Shown here in pieces: positions 9,076-20,316 of a DNA stretch of 55,163 nt. Source of the DNA: Veillonella sp. AM51-8BH (GTDB lineage Bacteria; Bacillota; Negativicutes; Veillonellales; Veillonellaceae); NCBI RefSeq assembly GCF_003463825.1, contig NZ_QSDY01000008.1, positions 1 to 55,163 of the forward strand, written 5' to 3'. Position numbers and translations under genes: made by a program. Below the pieces are notes generated by a model. The model was not told where the DNA came from and searched no databases. It worked only from the letters and a program-made list of their open reading frames with translations. Position 1 is the stretch's first letter. Each line of letters opens with the position of its first letter.

Positions 9076-10912
9076 CTAACAAGCCTCTATTTCAGGACGT
9101 ATAAAGGGTTTTACCTCTTTATTAACGTCTATCACTACTGTAAATGGTGTATTTGGTACATTTTCTATACCTAATACATGTGCCGTGTCCTTAGACATAG
9201 GCATTTCCACGTATTGTTGGCGAATTTTACGCCATTCTTTAAATGTATAGTTGGGAATATACTGAGATGCAATATCTTCATTACGCCAGAATGCTTCTCC
9301 TTCTTGTAAAAGCTCTTTTGTTTGTTTTGGTAAGCCAACGGCTTCGCTACGAACCTTACCTCGATAGCTAACAAGTGTATCATACTGTAATAATTCAGCT
9401 GCTACTTTGTCGCCTTTAGACAAGAAGAAATTATATAAGAACTCGATTTGGTCGATATCTTTCAAATTAACCTTATGATTTCCCGCATCGAGCCAAGCCT
9501 GTGTCATTTCACAGAAATAGGTGAAAGCATCTTTTTTAGACTCCACTTTAGAAGGATCATACTTTTTCATAGGTGGTACATGATTTGTTACTGTATCCTC
9601 ACCAGTTATGGATGTATCAGTATGTTCCTTAATAAGCATACTACCAATATAACCAAAGACAGTTCTAAAACGCTCACTATTATAGAATCGTTCAAATACA
9701 TCTTCAAAGTGCTTTAAGAAACGAACGTCTTTATATGGCAATACATGGGTACTTAAGACCTCGTAAGGAGCTAAAGGATCACTAATATATTGGTATTCCG
9801 TCATACGGCGTACACCAGAGCCTTTTAATAGTTTCAAGAAACCTATTTGCAGCGCATGAGGTTGTAACTAAATAAATCGTTAAAGGATAATCCAAATCGT
9901 GCTTTATTTTCGTAAGGTAAGCCTACAATTAAATCCATATGTACATGGGTGCGACCGGACTCAATAATAGGGCGAATTGCCTTTTGAATGTACGGCCAAT
10001 CATTATATCGGTTAATAGCATCTAAGGTTTTCTTATGTGTACTTTGTACGCCTACCTCTATTTGAATACGGCCTGGTGGTGTTTCACAGAGAATATTTGT
10101 TTCCCACTCCGTCATGAGCTCTGGTTCCATTTCTAAATGGAAATTCGTCTCTGTATTGGCATCACGCATAAATTCCATCATAGGGCGATGGTGATGTGGT
10201 GCACAGTTAAATGTTCTATCTACAAACTTAACTTGCTTTACCTTATGGTCGATAAACCATTGTAATTCTTTGAAGGTTCTCTCCTGTGGGAAGAATCGCA
10301 CTGTATTCTTATTACCAGATAAGCAATACTGACAAGAGAATGGACATCCGCGAGAGGATTCATAATAGATGATTTTATGTTCTAAATCCTCCATATCCTC
10401 TTCTACATATGGGAATGGAATGGTACTAAGATCTTTAACCTCTACGGCCTCAGTGGATCCCATAAGTTGACCTGTAATATGGCGGCCCCGTACACCAGGG
10501 ATTTCTTCTCCTAATCCATCCTTACCATTTTGTAATGCACTAATGAGTTGGTAGAAAGCTTCTTCCCCTTCACCTTGTACAACATAGTCTACAGCATGGC
10601 AACGATTTAGAATTTCATCGGCAGTGAAAGATACCTCCGGACCGCCTAAGATAATTTTAATATCTGGTCGAACTGCTTTCACCATGTCCACCACATGTAA
10701 GGTCATTTCAATGTTCCAAATATAGCAAGCAAAGCCCAATACATCTATATTGCGCTCTGTAATATCGCTAAGAATATGTAAAACAGGCATATTAATAGTA
10801 TATTCTACTATATCGTATGCCTGTCCGTGAGCCTGCCCGTAGCTTTGAGATACCGCAAAGCCAGGGAGGAATGTATAAATTTTGAGTTTAATGTGGATAA
10901 AACTACGTTCAT
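9076..10912 (-). pseudogene. B12-binding domain radical SAM protein (DUF4080 type), two frameshifts
   Basis: Three frames must be joined to read one gene. It starts at the ATG at 10912 (AAAGGGGACCT upstream; MNVVLSTLNSKFIHSSLALR). It shifts near 10844, where restoring one A gives LKSYGQAHGQAYDIVEYTIN, and shifts again near 9867, where restoring one T on the coding strand gives FSLQPHALQIGFLKLLKGSG. The rebuilt protein has a cobalamin-binding fold (ILGGPEVSFTADEIL), the radical SAM motif CPFSCQYC and a C-terminal DUF4080 domain. Without correction it appears as ORFs 9843-10946 and 9076-9837. Both lesions are one-base losses in short homopolymers, as elsewhere in this window, so sequence error is likely. 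True decay cannot be ruled out, because this gene is dispensable. Substrate unknown. Confidence 0.8.
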
Positions 10913-10975
10913 AGGTCCCCTTTAAATCATCGAATGGCTCAGCCACCGTCTAGTCATAATATATATATTATACCA

Positions 10976-11392
10976 TTAAAAGAGCCCAAAGATAAAGGAA
11001 ACAATAGCACCCACTAAAATGACAACCCCTACTACAGAGAGGATAATGCCACCGAAGAATACAACAGCTGCTAAAACAACGGCTAAAATGATAATCAAAA
11101 TGATTCGACTAAGCCAGCTTGTACTATTAAAGCTATACACCTTAACATGTGGCCCATATTGATTGTACTCTTCACCGCGTTGATACTCTTCGTTCATATT
11201 ACTAGGTGTAGAGTCTACATGAACAGAGTCTCCTACCTCTTCAATGGTTACACCATCAAAGTCACGGCGTTCATCATCAGATAATACCCGTGTATTTGGC
11301 TCTCCGAAGTGAGCATTACTACCAAAGCTATCGCTACGTTCATTATTTCTATATGTATTTTGATTGTTATTTGTATTGTGTTGATCAGACAT
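10976..11392 (-). CDS. Hypothetical protein with C-terminal membrane hairpin, 138 aa
   Basis: The first ~85 residues are polar, Asn/Ser/Asp/Glu-rich and probably disordered. The last ~50 form two hydrophobic segments (SRIILIIILAVVLAAVVFFGG and a second one reaching the C-terminus) separated by a Gly-rich turn. I chose the ATG at 11392 because AAAGGACGTAACG precedes it; an upstream in-frame ATG adds 15 residues without a clear site. The layout, a disordered cytoplasmic or surface region plus a membrane hairpin, does not identify a family. It lies after the gatB terminator and before the DUF4080 gene. Confidence 0.7.
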   Translation of the reverse strand: MSDQHNTNNNQNTYRNNERSDSFGSNAHFGEPNTRVLSDDERRDFDGVTIEEVGDSVHVDSTPSNMNEEYQRGEEYNQYGPHVKVYSFNSTSWLSRIILIIILAVVLAAVVFFGGIILSVVGVVILVGAIVSFIFGLF

Positions 11393-11473
11393 CGTTACGT
11401 CCTTTATATGACCAAAAGAATAATTAATTTTATACAACTTATTATATCATATTTTTCTGATAAAAATGCAAAT

Positions 11474-11520
11474 AAATATCCCCTATAGATATAAATTCAT
11501 ATATCTATAGGGGATATTTT
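11474..11520 (-). terminator. Strong terminator after gatB
   Basis: AAATATCCCCTATAGATAT and its complement form a stem of more than 15 bp around a short loop, with T-rich tails on both strands. It closes the gatC-gatA-gatB unit and could work in both directions. Confidence 0.85.
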
Positions 11521-11560
11521 TGTTTGTATTGCTTTATGTGACAATAGGCTAACGGGCAAA

Positions 11561-13008
11561 TTAGTCTTTCAAGTATTTTTGAAGCAATTGATTTACCATA
11601 CCTGGGTTAGCACGGCCTTTAGATTCTTTCATAACTTGACCTACTAAGAAACCAATAGCCTTGCCATTACCACTCTTGAAGTCTGCTACTGGTTGTGGGT
11701 TGTTAGCAATAACTTGCTTAACGATTTCTTCAATAGCACCAGTATCTGTGATTTGAACAAGGCCTTCTTCTTTTACGATAGTATCAGCATCCTTGCCGAA
11801 TTCCCACATGGATACGATAACTTTTTTCGCAATTTTACCAGAGATTGTACCTTTATCGATAAGGCAATCATACCAGCCAAGTTTTCTGGGCTTACTTTAG
11901 ATTCAGCAAATGTTAAACCACTTTCATTAATCATCTTGGACAAGTCACCAAGCATCCAGTTAGCCACAGTCTTAGCATCTGCACCTGCTTTTACAGTAGC
12001 ATCTAAGAAATCTGCAGTTTTACGAGATACAGTAAGGATTGTTGCATCTTCACGAGATAAACCATATTCAGATACAAAGCGTTCAATCTTAGCATCTTGC
12101 AATTCAGGTAACGCACGACGTACTTCTTCGATTTTTTCGTCCGTAATTACAATTGGTACCAAATCTGGTTCAGGGAAGTAACGGTAATCGTTTTCTTCAT
12201 CTTTCTTACGCATACCAATCGTAATGCCTTGAGCATCATCCCAAGTACGTGTTTCTTGATCTACTTTACCGCCAGCTTCGATCAACTTAGCTTGACGCAA
12301 GGCTTCATATTCAACAACCTTTTGAATAGCTGTTAAGGAGTTAACATTCTTAGTTTCTGTACGCGTACCAAACTCTTTAGTACCGCGCAAACGTACGGAT
12401 ACGTTACAATCACCACGCAAGGAACCTTCTTCCATACGACCGTCAGATACTTCTAAATATTGCAAGATGGAACGTAGTTTTTCAACATATGCTCTTGCTT
12501 CTGCACCAGAACGAATATCTGGTTCAGATACGATTTCAAGAAGAGGAACACCTGTACGGTTGTAGTCAACGTTAGAAGATTTAGAATCGGAAATAGTGTT
12601 ACCACTGTGAACGAGTTTACCTGCATCTTCTTCCATGTGAATACGCGTAATACCAATGCGTTTAGTTTCACCATTTACTTCAATGTCCAAATGACCATTT
12701 AAGCAAATTGGCAAATCATATTGAGATGTTTGATAGTTTTTAGGTAAATCAGGATAGTAGTAGTTTTTACGGTCAAATTTATTAAAGTTTAGAATTTCAC
12801 AATTTAATGCTAAACCAACTTTGATAGCAAATTCTACTACTTGTTTATTTAATACAGGCATAGCACCAGGTAAGCCAAGGCATACTGGGCATACATGTGT
12901 ATTTTGATCGCCGCCGAATTCAGTGGTACAACCACAGAAGATTTTAGACTTAGTCTTAAGCTCTGTATGAACCTCTAAACCAACGACTGTTTCGTATTTA
13001 CTACTCAT
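11561..13008 (-). pseudogene. gatB: Aspartyl/glutamyl-tRNA amidotransferase subunit B, one frameshift
   Basis: GatB is the kinase/tRNA-binding subunit of GatCAB, which converts Glu-tRNA(Gln) and Asp-tRNA(Asn) to the amidated forms. The N-terminal catalytic domain is clear ([30 protein letters not shown] region, [16 protein letters not shown]) and the C-terminal YqeY-like domain ends at 11561. The frame breaks near 11861: adding one A gives [18 protein letters not shown], joining ORF 11773-13008 to 11561-11809. The rebuilt protein is about 480 aa, normal for GatB. The start follows GGAGGTTTCTCT and overlaps the gatA stop by 4 bases. The gene is essential in organisms without GlnRS, so the shift is most likely a sequence error. 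Confidence 0.9.
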
Positions 13009-14463
13009 AGAGAAACCTCCCCAGTTGGTGCTACTAATTGACAGTCTGGACGTGCTTGTTCAAATGTGAAAGCAGCACGTAATAATGTTTCTTCACCCAT
13101 AGCAGGGCCAAGTAATTGTAAGCCGATTGGCAAATTGCTGCTGCTCATACCTGCTGGAATGCTAATACCTGGAATACCTGCAAGGTTTGCTGGTACTGTA
13201 CAGATATCTTCTAAGTACATTGCCAATGGATCATTAGCTTTTTCACCAAATTTGTAGGATGTATTAGGTGCAGTTGGTGTCAAAATCAAATCCACCTTGG
13301 AGAATGCTTCGTCAAATTCGTTTTTAATAAGGCGACGAACTTTCAAGGCTTTCAAATAATAAGCATCATAGTAACCAGCACTCAATACATAGGTACCTAA
13401 CAAGATACGGCGTTGCACTTCAGGACCAAAGCTTCTGTGCGAGTTTTAGTAGACATATCTACTAAGTTATCTGCAGGTACCCGCATACCATAACTTACAC
13501 CGTCATAACGAGCCAAATTGGAGCTAGCTTCTGCCAATGCAATGATATAGTAAGCAGACAATGCATATTTAGAATTAGGCAAGGAAACCTCAACGATTTC
13601 AGCACCTAATTTTTTGTATGTTTCGATAGCTTCTTCAATAGCTTTACGAACTTCGCTATTGAGACCTTCACCAAAGAATTCTTTTGGTACACCAATTTTT
13701 AGATTTTTTACATCATTTACAAGTGCTGTAGTGTAGTCTACACGAGTGCCTGGAATGGACGTTGAATCTTTAGCATCGTGACCAGAGATGGCATTTAATA
13801 CTAAAGCAGCATCTGTTACATCACGAGTAATAGGTCCAATTTGGTCCAAAGAGGATGCGAAGGCGATTAAACCATAACGAGATACATTACCGTATGTTGG
13901 TTTTAAGCTACAACGCCACAGAAGGACGCTGGTTGACGAATAGACCCACCAGTATCGGAGCCAAGAGCCCAAATAGCAGACCCGCTGGATACAGCTGCTG
14001 CACTACCGCCAGAAGAACCACCTGGTACGCAATCAGCATTCCAAGGATTAGATGTTTTAGCTAATGCAGAGTTCTCTGTAGAGCCACCCATAGCAAATTC
14101 ATCCATATTAAGTTTACCAAGGCTAATATAATGATTGTTTTGTAAACGTTCAATAACTGACGCATTGTATGGAGGCACAAAGTTTTCCAACATTTTAGAT
14201 GCACATGTTGCAGGTTCATCTTTAATACAAATATTATCTTTAATTGCACCAGGAATACCTGCCAATGGGGAAATAGCATCACCTTTAGCAATTGCTTCAT
14301 CTACAAGCTTAGCTGTAGCCAAAGCACGATCATGAGAATCGGATAAGTACGCATGTACAGTCGGTTCCACTTTCGCTTTATGTGCAATAACAGCATTCGT
14401 CAATTCAACAGCGCTGATTTCTTTATTCACTAGTTTCTTGTGTAATTCATGAATTGTTGCCAC
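13005..14463 (-). pseudogene. gatA: Aspartyl/glutamyl-tRNA amidotransferase subunit A, two frameshifts
   Basis: GatA is the amidase subunit of GatCAB; it releases ammonia from glutamine through a Ser-cisSer-Lys triad. [11 protein letters not shown] (Lys) and the [11 protein letters not shown]...[16 protein letters not shown] signature (serines) are present. The frame breaks near 13908 (one missing G; restored CGVVGLKPTYG) and near 13432 (one missing G; restored [13 protein letters not shown]), so it appears as ORFs 13903-14463, 13397-13972 and 13005-13418. The rebuilt length is about 485 aa, normal. The start is GTG at 14463 with AGGAGGTTTCGCT upstream. Two lesions of the same kind in an essential gene point to sequence error. 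Confidence 0.9.
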
Positions 14464-14474
14464 AGCGAAACCTC

Positions 14475-14765
14475 CTATTCTTGTACAACGCGAGGTACTT
14501 TAAAGTACCCATCCTCTGCTTCTGGAGCATTGGATAAAGCTAAATCATGATCAAGGGATGGTTTTGTTTCATCCTCTCTAAATACATTGTGCAATGGTAC
14601 TGCATGAGCCATAGGCTCCACACCATCAAGTTCTAATGCATCTAGTTCAGCAACATAAGTCAAGATGTCGGACAACTCTTTTTCTACATGTGCCATATGT
14701 TCTTCCTTAACTTCCAAGCGTGAAAGTAAGGCGATTTTTTTAATTTCCTCTTGGCTGATTTTCAT
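14475..14765 (-). CDS. gatC: Aspartyl/glutamyl-tRNA amidotransferase subunit C
   Basis: Small 96-residue subunit that stabilises the GatA-GatB complex. [19 protein letters not shown] at the N-terminus and the central [21 protein letters not shown] are typical of GatC. The ATG at 14765 is preceded by AAAGGA at a spacing of nine; the upstream in-frame ATG overlaps that site. It leads gatC-gatA-gatB and follows ligA. Confidence 0.93.
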   Translation of the reverse strand: MKISQEEIKKIALLSRLEVKEEHMAHVEKELSDILTYVAELDALELDGVEPMAHAVPLHNVFREDETKPSLDHDLALSNAPEAEDGYFKVPRVVQE

Positions 14766-14839
14766 CGAGACACATCCTTTCATAATTATTTATTATAAAG
14801 CAAATAATATATATTTTCAAAATATTGTAGAATGTATGA

Positions 14840-16855
<2,016 letters not shown>

Positions 16856-16862
16856 TTACAGT

Positions 16863-16912
16863 GCAGTAACACTCTATACGTTCCTTACAAGTAAGGTAAA
16901 GAGGTTAACTGC
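16863..16912 (-). other. Intercistronic stem-loop between pcrA and ligA
   Basis: In the transcript, GCAGTTAACCTCT (16912-16900) pairs with AGAGTGTTACTGC (16875-16863), leaving two single-base bulges. An inner CCTTA/TAAGG stem lies between them. There is no T run after it, so it is not an intrinsic terminator. It may be an RNA processing or stability element ahead of ligA. Confidence 0.4.
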
Positions 16913-16924
16913 CATACACAAATT

Positions 16925-19114
16925 TTATCCCTTCTTAACAGGTGCAAATTTTGCCATTACTACACGTACACCTTGTGTGGGGAATTCAATAGTTAGCTTC
17001 ATACCAGCCCCTTCACCGGCAACGTTGATAACCTTACCATTGCCCCATTTACTATGAATGGCTGTATCACCTACTTTCCAATCAGCAATCACCTCATTGC
17101 GAACAATTGGCTTAGTGACAGGACGGCTAGTAACACTCATATGTTGCGGTACATGGCGCTTAATATCATCAGGTACTTTACGCTTAGCACGCAAACCATC
17201 TACTAACTCTTCAGGAATTTCGTCGATAAAGCGAGATGGCAAATAACTACTAGTACGGCCAAATACGGTACGCGTAGTAGCATTAGAAATATATAATTCC
17301 TTTTCAGCACGAGTAATACCTACATAGGCAAGACGACGTTCCTCTTCGATTTCCTCAGGGTTCATCAATGTGCGGCTATGAGGGAATAAGCCTTCCTCCA
17401 AGCCTCCTAAAAATACGATTGGGAACTCCAAGCCTTTGGCAGCATGTAATGTCATTAATGTTACTTTAGACTCTTCTTGCTCAAAAGAATCTACATCATT
17501 AACAAGGGCTACTTGCTCTAAGAAATCTTCAACAGTGCCCGTTGGATTAGTATCTTGGAAGTCTTTAGCTACAGATAAAAGTTCACCAATATTCTCAGCA
17601 CGAGCCTGATCTTGTGGATCTGTACTTTCTTCCAACTGTGCCAAGTAACCTGTTCTATCAAGAATAGCTTCTAAAATATCGAGTACCGTTTTATCTTCCA
17701 TTTCAGCTACAAGAGTAAAAATAAGGATGCCGAATTCTTCTAACTTTTCCTTTGTTTTACCTTTAATCGTATCTACAAGATGCAACTGTGTTAATGTCAT
17801 AAACAAGGATGTGCCATTTGCACGAGCATAATCTTGTAGTTTTGCCACTGTAGTTGCACCAATACTACGCTTAGGTACATTGATGATACGTAATAAGCTC
17901 AAATCATCGAATGGATTATATAACACGCGTAAGTAAGCTAAAACGTCCTTAATTTCTTTACGATCATAGAACTTCGTGCCCCCTACCATCGTATATGGCA
18001 GCGCCCGTTTAATTAGCGCTTCTTCAAGTACACGAGATTGAGCATTTGTACGATACAAAATAGCCATATCGCCATAAGGTACGCCATAAATATCGTGCTT
18101 TTTAGCAATAGTATCGCCGATGAAAGCTGCTTCTTCATGTTCAGATTGTGCCGTAAAATGCTGGATTTTAGCGCCTTCAGTCTTGTCTGTCCATAGGTTT
18201 TTCTTTGGACGCCCTTCGTTATTTTCAATTACCGCATTGGCTGCATCAAGGATAATCTTTGTAGAACGGTAGTTTTGCTCCAACTTAATAGATGTACAGT
18301 TCGGATAATCCTTTTCAAAGTCTAGGATGTTTTGAATATCTGCACCACGCCAAGCGTAAATACTTTGGTCAGCATCACCTACAACGGCAATGTTTTTCCA
18401 ATGAGATGCTAATAATTTAGCCAATAAATATTGAGCGTGGTTCGTATCTTGATATTCGTCGATCATGACATAACGAAAACGCTTACTATACTTATCTAGC
18501 ACAGCTTCATTAGATTGCAATAATTTTACTGCCACCAATAAAAGGTCATCAAAGTCTAAAGCATTATTTTTACGTAATTCCCGTTCATAATATTCATATA
18601 CATCGGCTACCTTTTGTTGGTAAAAGTCCCGTGCTTGCTTTCTAAAATCAGAGGCGAATAACAATTTATTCTTTGCATCTGAAATGGCACCGATCATAGC
18701 ACCTACGGGATAGTATTTATCGTCGAGGTTTAATGCCTTTAAGGCAGCCTTAATAACTGCTTGAGAGTCAGATGTATCATAGATTGTAAAATTACTGTTA
18801 TAACCTAAGAAGTTATCTAATTCAAAACGCAAGAATTTCGCACAGAAGCTATGGAATGTACTGAGCCAAATACAATTAGCCACATCACCTACAAGACCTT
18901 CCACACGGCTTTTCATTTCTTTAGCTGCTTTATTGGTGAAAGTAATCGCCAAGATTTCATAAGGATTGACACCTTGAGCCAATAAATGTGCAATACGAAC
19001 AGTTAACACCTTTGTTTTACCAGATCCGGCACCAGCTAAAATCAATAAAGGGCCTTCCGTATGTTGAACGGCTTGTTGTTGCTCTTTATTTAAACCTGTT
19101 AATAATGAATTCAT
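16925..19114 (-). CDS. pcrA: ATP-dependent DNA helicase PcrA/UvrD
   Basis: Superfamily 1A 3'-5' helicase for repair and for removing roadblocks ahead of replication. Walker A GAGSGKT is at residues 28-34, motif Ia AITFTNKAAKEM, motif II DEYQDTN, motif III GDADQSIYAWRGA, and motif VI YVGITRAEKELYIS. A C-terminal Tudor-like segment (WKVGDTAIHSKWGNGKVI) binds RNA polymerase in PcrA proteins. The length of 729 aa is normal. It is immediately upstream of ligA. Confidence 0.96.
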   Translation of the reverse strand: MNSLLTGLNKEQQQAVQHTEGPLLILAGAGSGKTKVLTVRIAHLLAQGVNPYEILAITFTNKAAKEMKSRVEGLVGDVANCIWLSTFHSFCAKFLRFELDNFLGYNSNFTIYDTSDSQAVIKAALKALNLDDKYYPVGAMIGAISDAKNKLLFASDFRKQARDFYQQKVADVYEYYERELRKNNALDFDDLLLVAVKLLQSNEAVLDKYSKRFRYVMIDEYQDTNHAQYLLAKLLASHWKNIAVVGDADQSIYAWRGADIQNILDFEKDYPNCTSIKLEQNYRSTKIILDAANAVIENNEGRPKKNLWTDKTEGAKIQHFTAQSEHEEAAFIGDTIAKKHDIYGVPYGDMAILYRTNAQSRVLEEALIKRALPYTMVGGTKFYDRKEIKDVLAYLRVLYNPFDDLSLLRIINVPKRSIGATTVAKLQDYARANGTSLFMTLTQLHLVDTIKGKTKEKLEEFGILIFTLVAEMEDKTVLDILEAILDRTGYLAQLEESTDPQDQARAENIGELLSVAKDFQDTNPTGTVEDFLEQVALVNDVDSFEQEESKVTLMTLHAAKGLEFPIVFLGGLEEGLFPHSRTLMNPEEIEEERRLAYVGITRAEKELYISNATTRTVFGRTSSYLPSRFIDEIPEELVDGLRAKRKVPDDIKRHVPQHMSVTSRPVTKPIVRNEVIADWKVGDTAIHSKWGNGKVINVAGEGAGMKLTIEFPTQGVRVVMAKFAPVKKG

Positions 19115-19173
19115 CGGAACACCCCTATCGCCCTTACATATACTATAGTTTGATAATCATATAAATAGAGAAG

Positions 19174-19198
19174 AAGAACGTTGCAAGCAACGTTCTTT
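19174..19198 (-). terminator. Terminator after ppaC
   Basis: AGAACGTTGC and GCAACGTTCT form a 10-bp stem with a two-base loop between the ppaC stop codon and the pcrA start. It separates the two transcripts. Confidence 0.75.
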
Positions 19199-19218
19199 TC
19201 CCTTTGTATACTACTATA

Positions 19219-20160
19219 CTATTTCATAGCACCAAGAATTGGTGGTACGATTTGTTTTTTACGAGACATAGTATTTGGCAAGAATACGCCATTGTCTTTA
19301 ACTTCTTTTTCAAATGCTTTTGTTACTACAGCTTCTACATCACCGCTGAATAACAATGTAGTACTTTCATCAAGAATATTTGTAACCATGATGTAAGATG
19401 CATCGTAGTTATTCGCAGTACGAAGAGCCTCTAGTGCAGCAACAAGTTCAGCTTGTTTAGCCAAAACATCTGTTGTATCCATAACGGAAATTTGACCGAT
19501 AGAAATCGTTTTACCTGCTTCGGAGAATTCTTTCATATCTGTACGAACGATATCATCGTTAGTCAAATCAGAAATATCAGCACCAGCTTTTAACATATCA
19601 AGACCATAAGACTCGATGTCAACACCAGCGATTTCAGCCAATTTATGAGCCATTTCTTTATCTGTTTCTGTACATGTTGGAGAACGGAATAATACAGTAT
19701 CAGAAATGATAGCAGACAACATCAAGCCAGCAATGCCTTTAGGAATTTCTTGATTGTTTTCCATGTACAATTTAGTAATGATTGTATTGGAGCAACCAAC
19801 TGGTTCTAAACGCATGAATACAGGACCATCAGTTTCAAAATCACCAATGCGGTGATGATCTACAACACCACACATATTCATGGATTTGTAACCATCGATG
19901 ATTTGTTTGGATTCGTTATGGTCTGTTAAATATAAGTTGCCACCTTCTGGAGCAAACTCTTCCCAGTTCTTAACGATTTGTGGGTGTTCAAAACCAAAAT
20001 GATTCAAAATATATGTTGTTTCTTTGTTAGCTTCACCTGCACATACTGGAGTTGCTGGTGTACCCATTTGAGTTAAGAAATTAGCAAAGGAAATAGCAGA
20101 ACAAATGGAATCTGTATCAGGGCTTTTATGACCTGCTACATATGTTTTTACTTCACTCAT
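19219..20160 (-). CDS. ppaC: Manganese-dependent inorganic pyrophosphatase (family II)
   Basis: Hydrolyses pyrophosphate to phosphate, pulling biosynthetic reactions forward. It belongs to the DHH family: GHKSPDTDSICSAI gives the first metal ligands, LTDHNE the second set, and VVDHHRIGDF is the DHH motif. The C-terminal DHHA2 domain ends with the substrate-binding SRKKQIVPPI. At 313 aa it is the short form without CBS or DRTGG inserts. It is a single gene with its own terminator. Confidence 0.95.
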   Translation of the reverse strand: MSEVKTYVAGHKSPDTDSICSAISFANFLTQMGTPATPVCAGEANKETTYILNHFGFEHPQIVKNWEEFAPEGGNLYLTDHNESKQIIDGYKSMNMCGVVDHHRIGDFETDGPVFMRLEPVGCSNTIITKLYMENNQEIPKGIAGLMLSAIISDTVLFRSPTCTETDKEMAHKLAEIAGVDIESYGLDMLKAGADISDLTNDDIVRTDMKEFSEAGKTISIGQISVMDTTDVLAKQAELVAALEALRTANNYDASYIMVTNILDESTTLLFSGDVEAVVTKAFEKEVKDNGVFLPNTMSRKKQIVPPILGAMK

Positions 20161-20250
20161 AATATACCTCTTTTATATTAATTTCACACTTAATATCGAC
20201 TTACGTCAATCCGATTTTTAACTATATTATTATATCATAAATTATATAAA

Positions 20251-20285
20251 AAAAACACGCCACTACTAAGTAGTGACGTGTTTTT
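20251..20285 (-). terminator. Terminator after the RND pump gene
   Basis: AAAAACACGCCACTACT and AGTAGTGACGTGTTTTT form a long stem with one G-T type mismatch and a T run on both strands, located 30 bases after the stop codon at 20317. Confidence 0.85.
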
Positions 20286-20316
20286 GTCATTCTACAAAAT
20301 TATCTAATGTAAATGA

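Noticed and set aside
11561..14463. Reading gatA and gatB fragments as separate short genes or programmed frameshifts
   Set aside because: Each junction lacks a slippery heptamer and is repaired to exact family sequence by one base; error is simpler.
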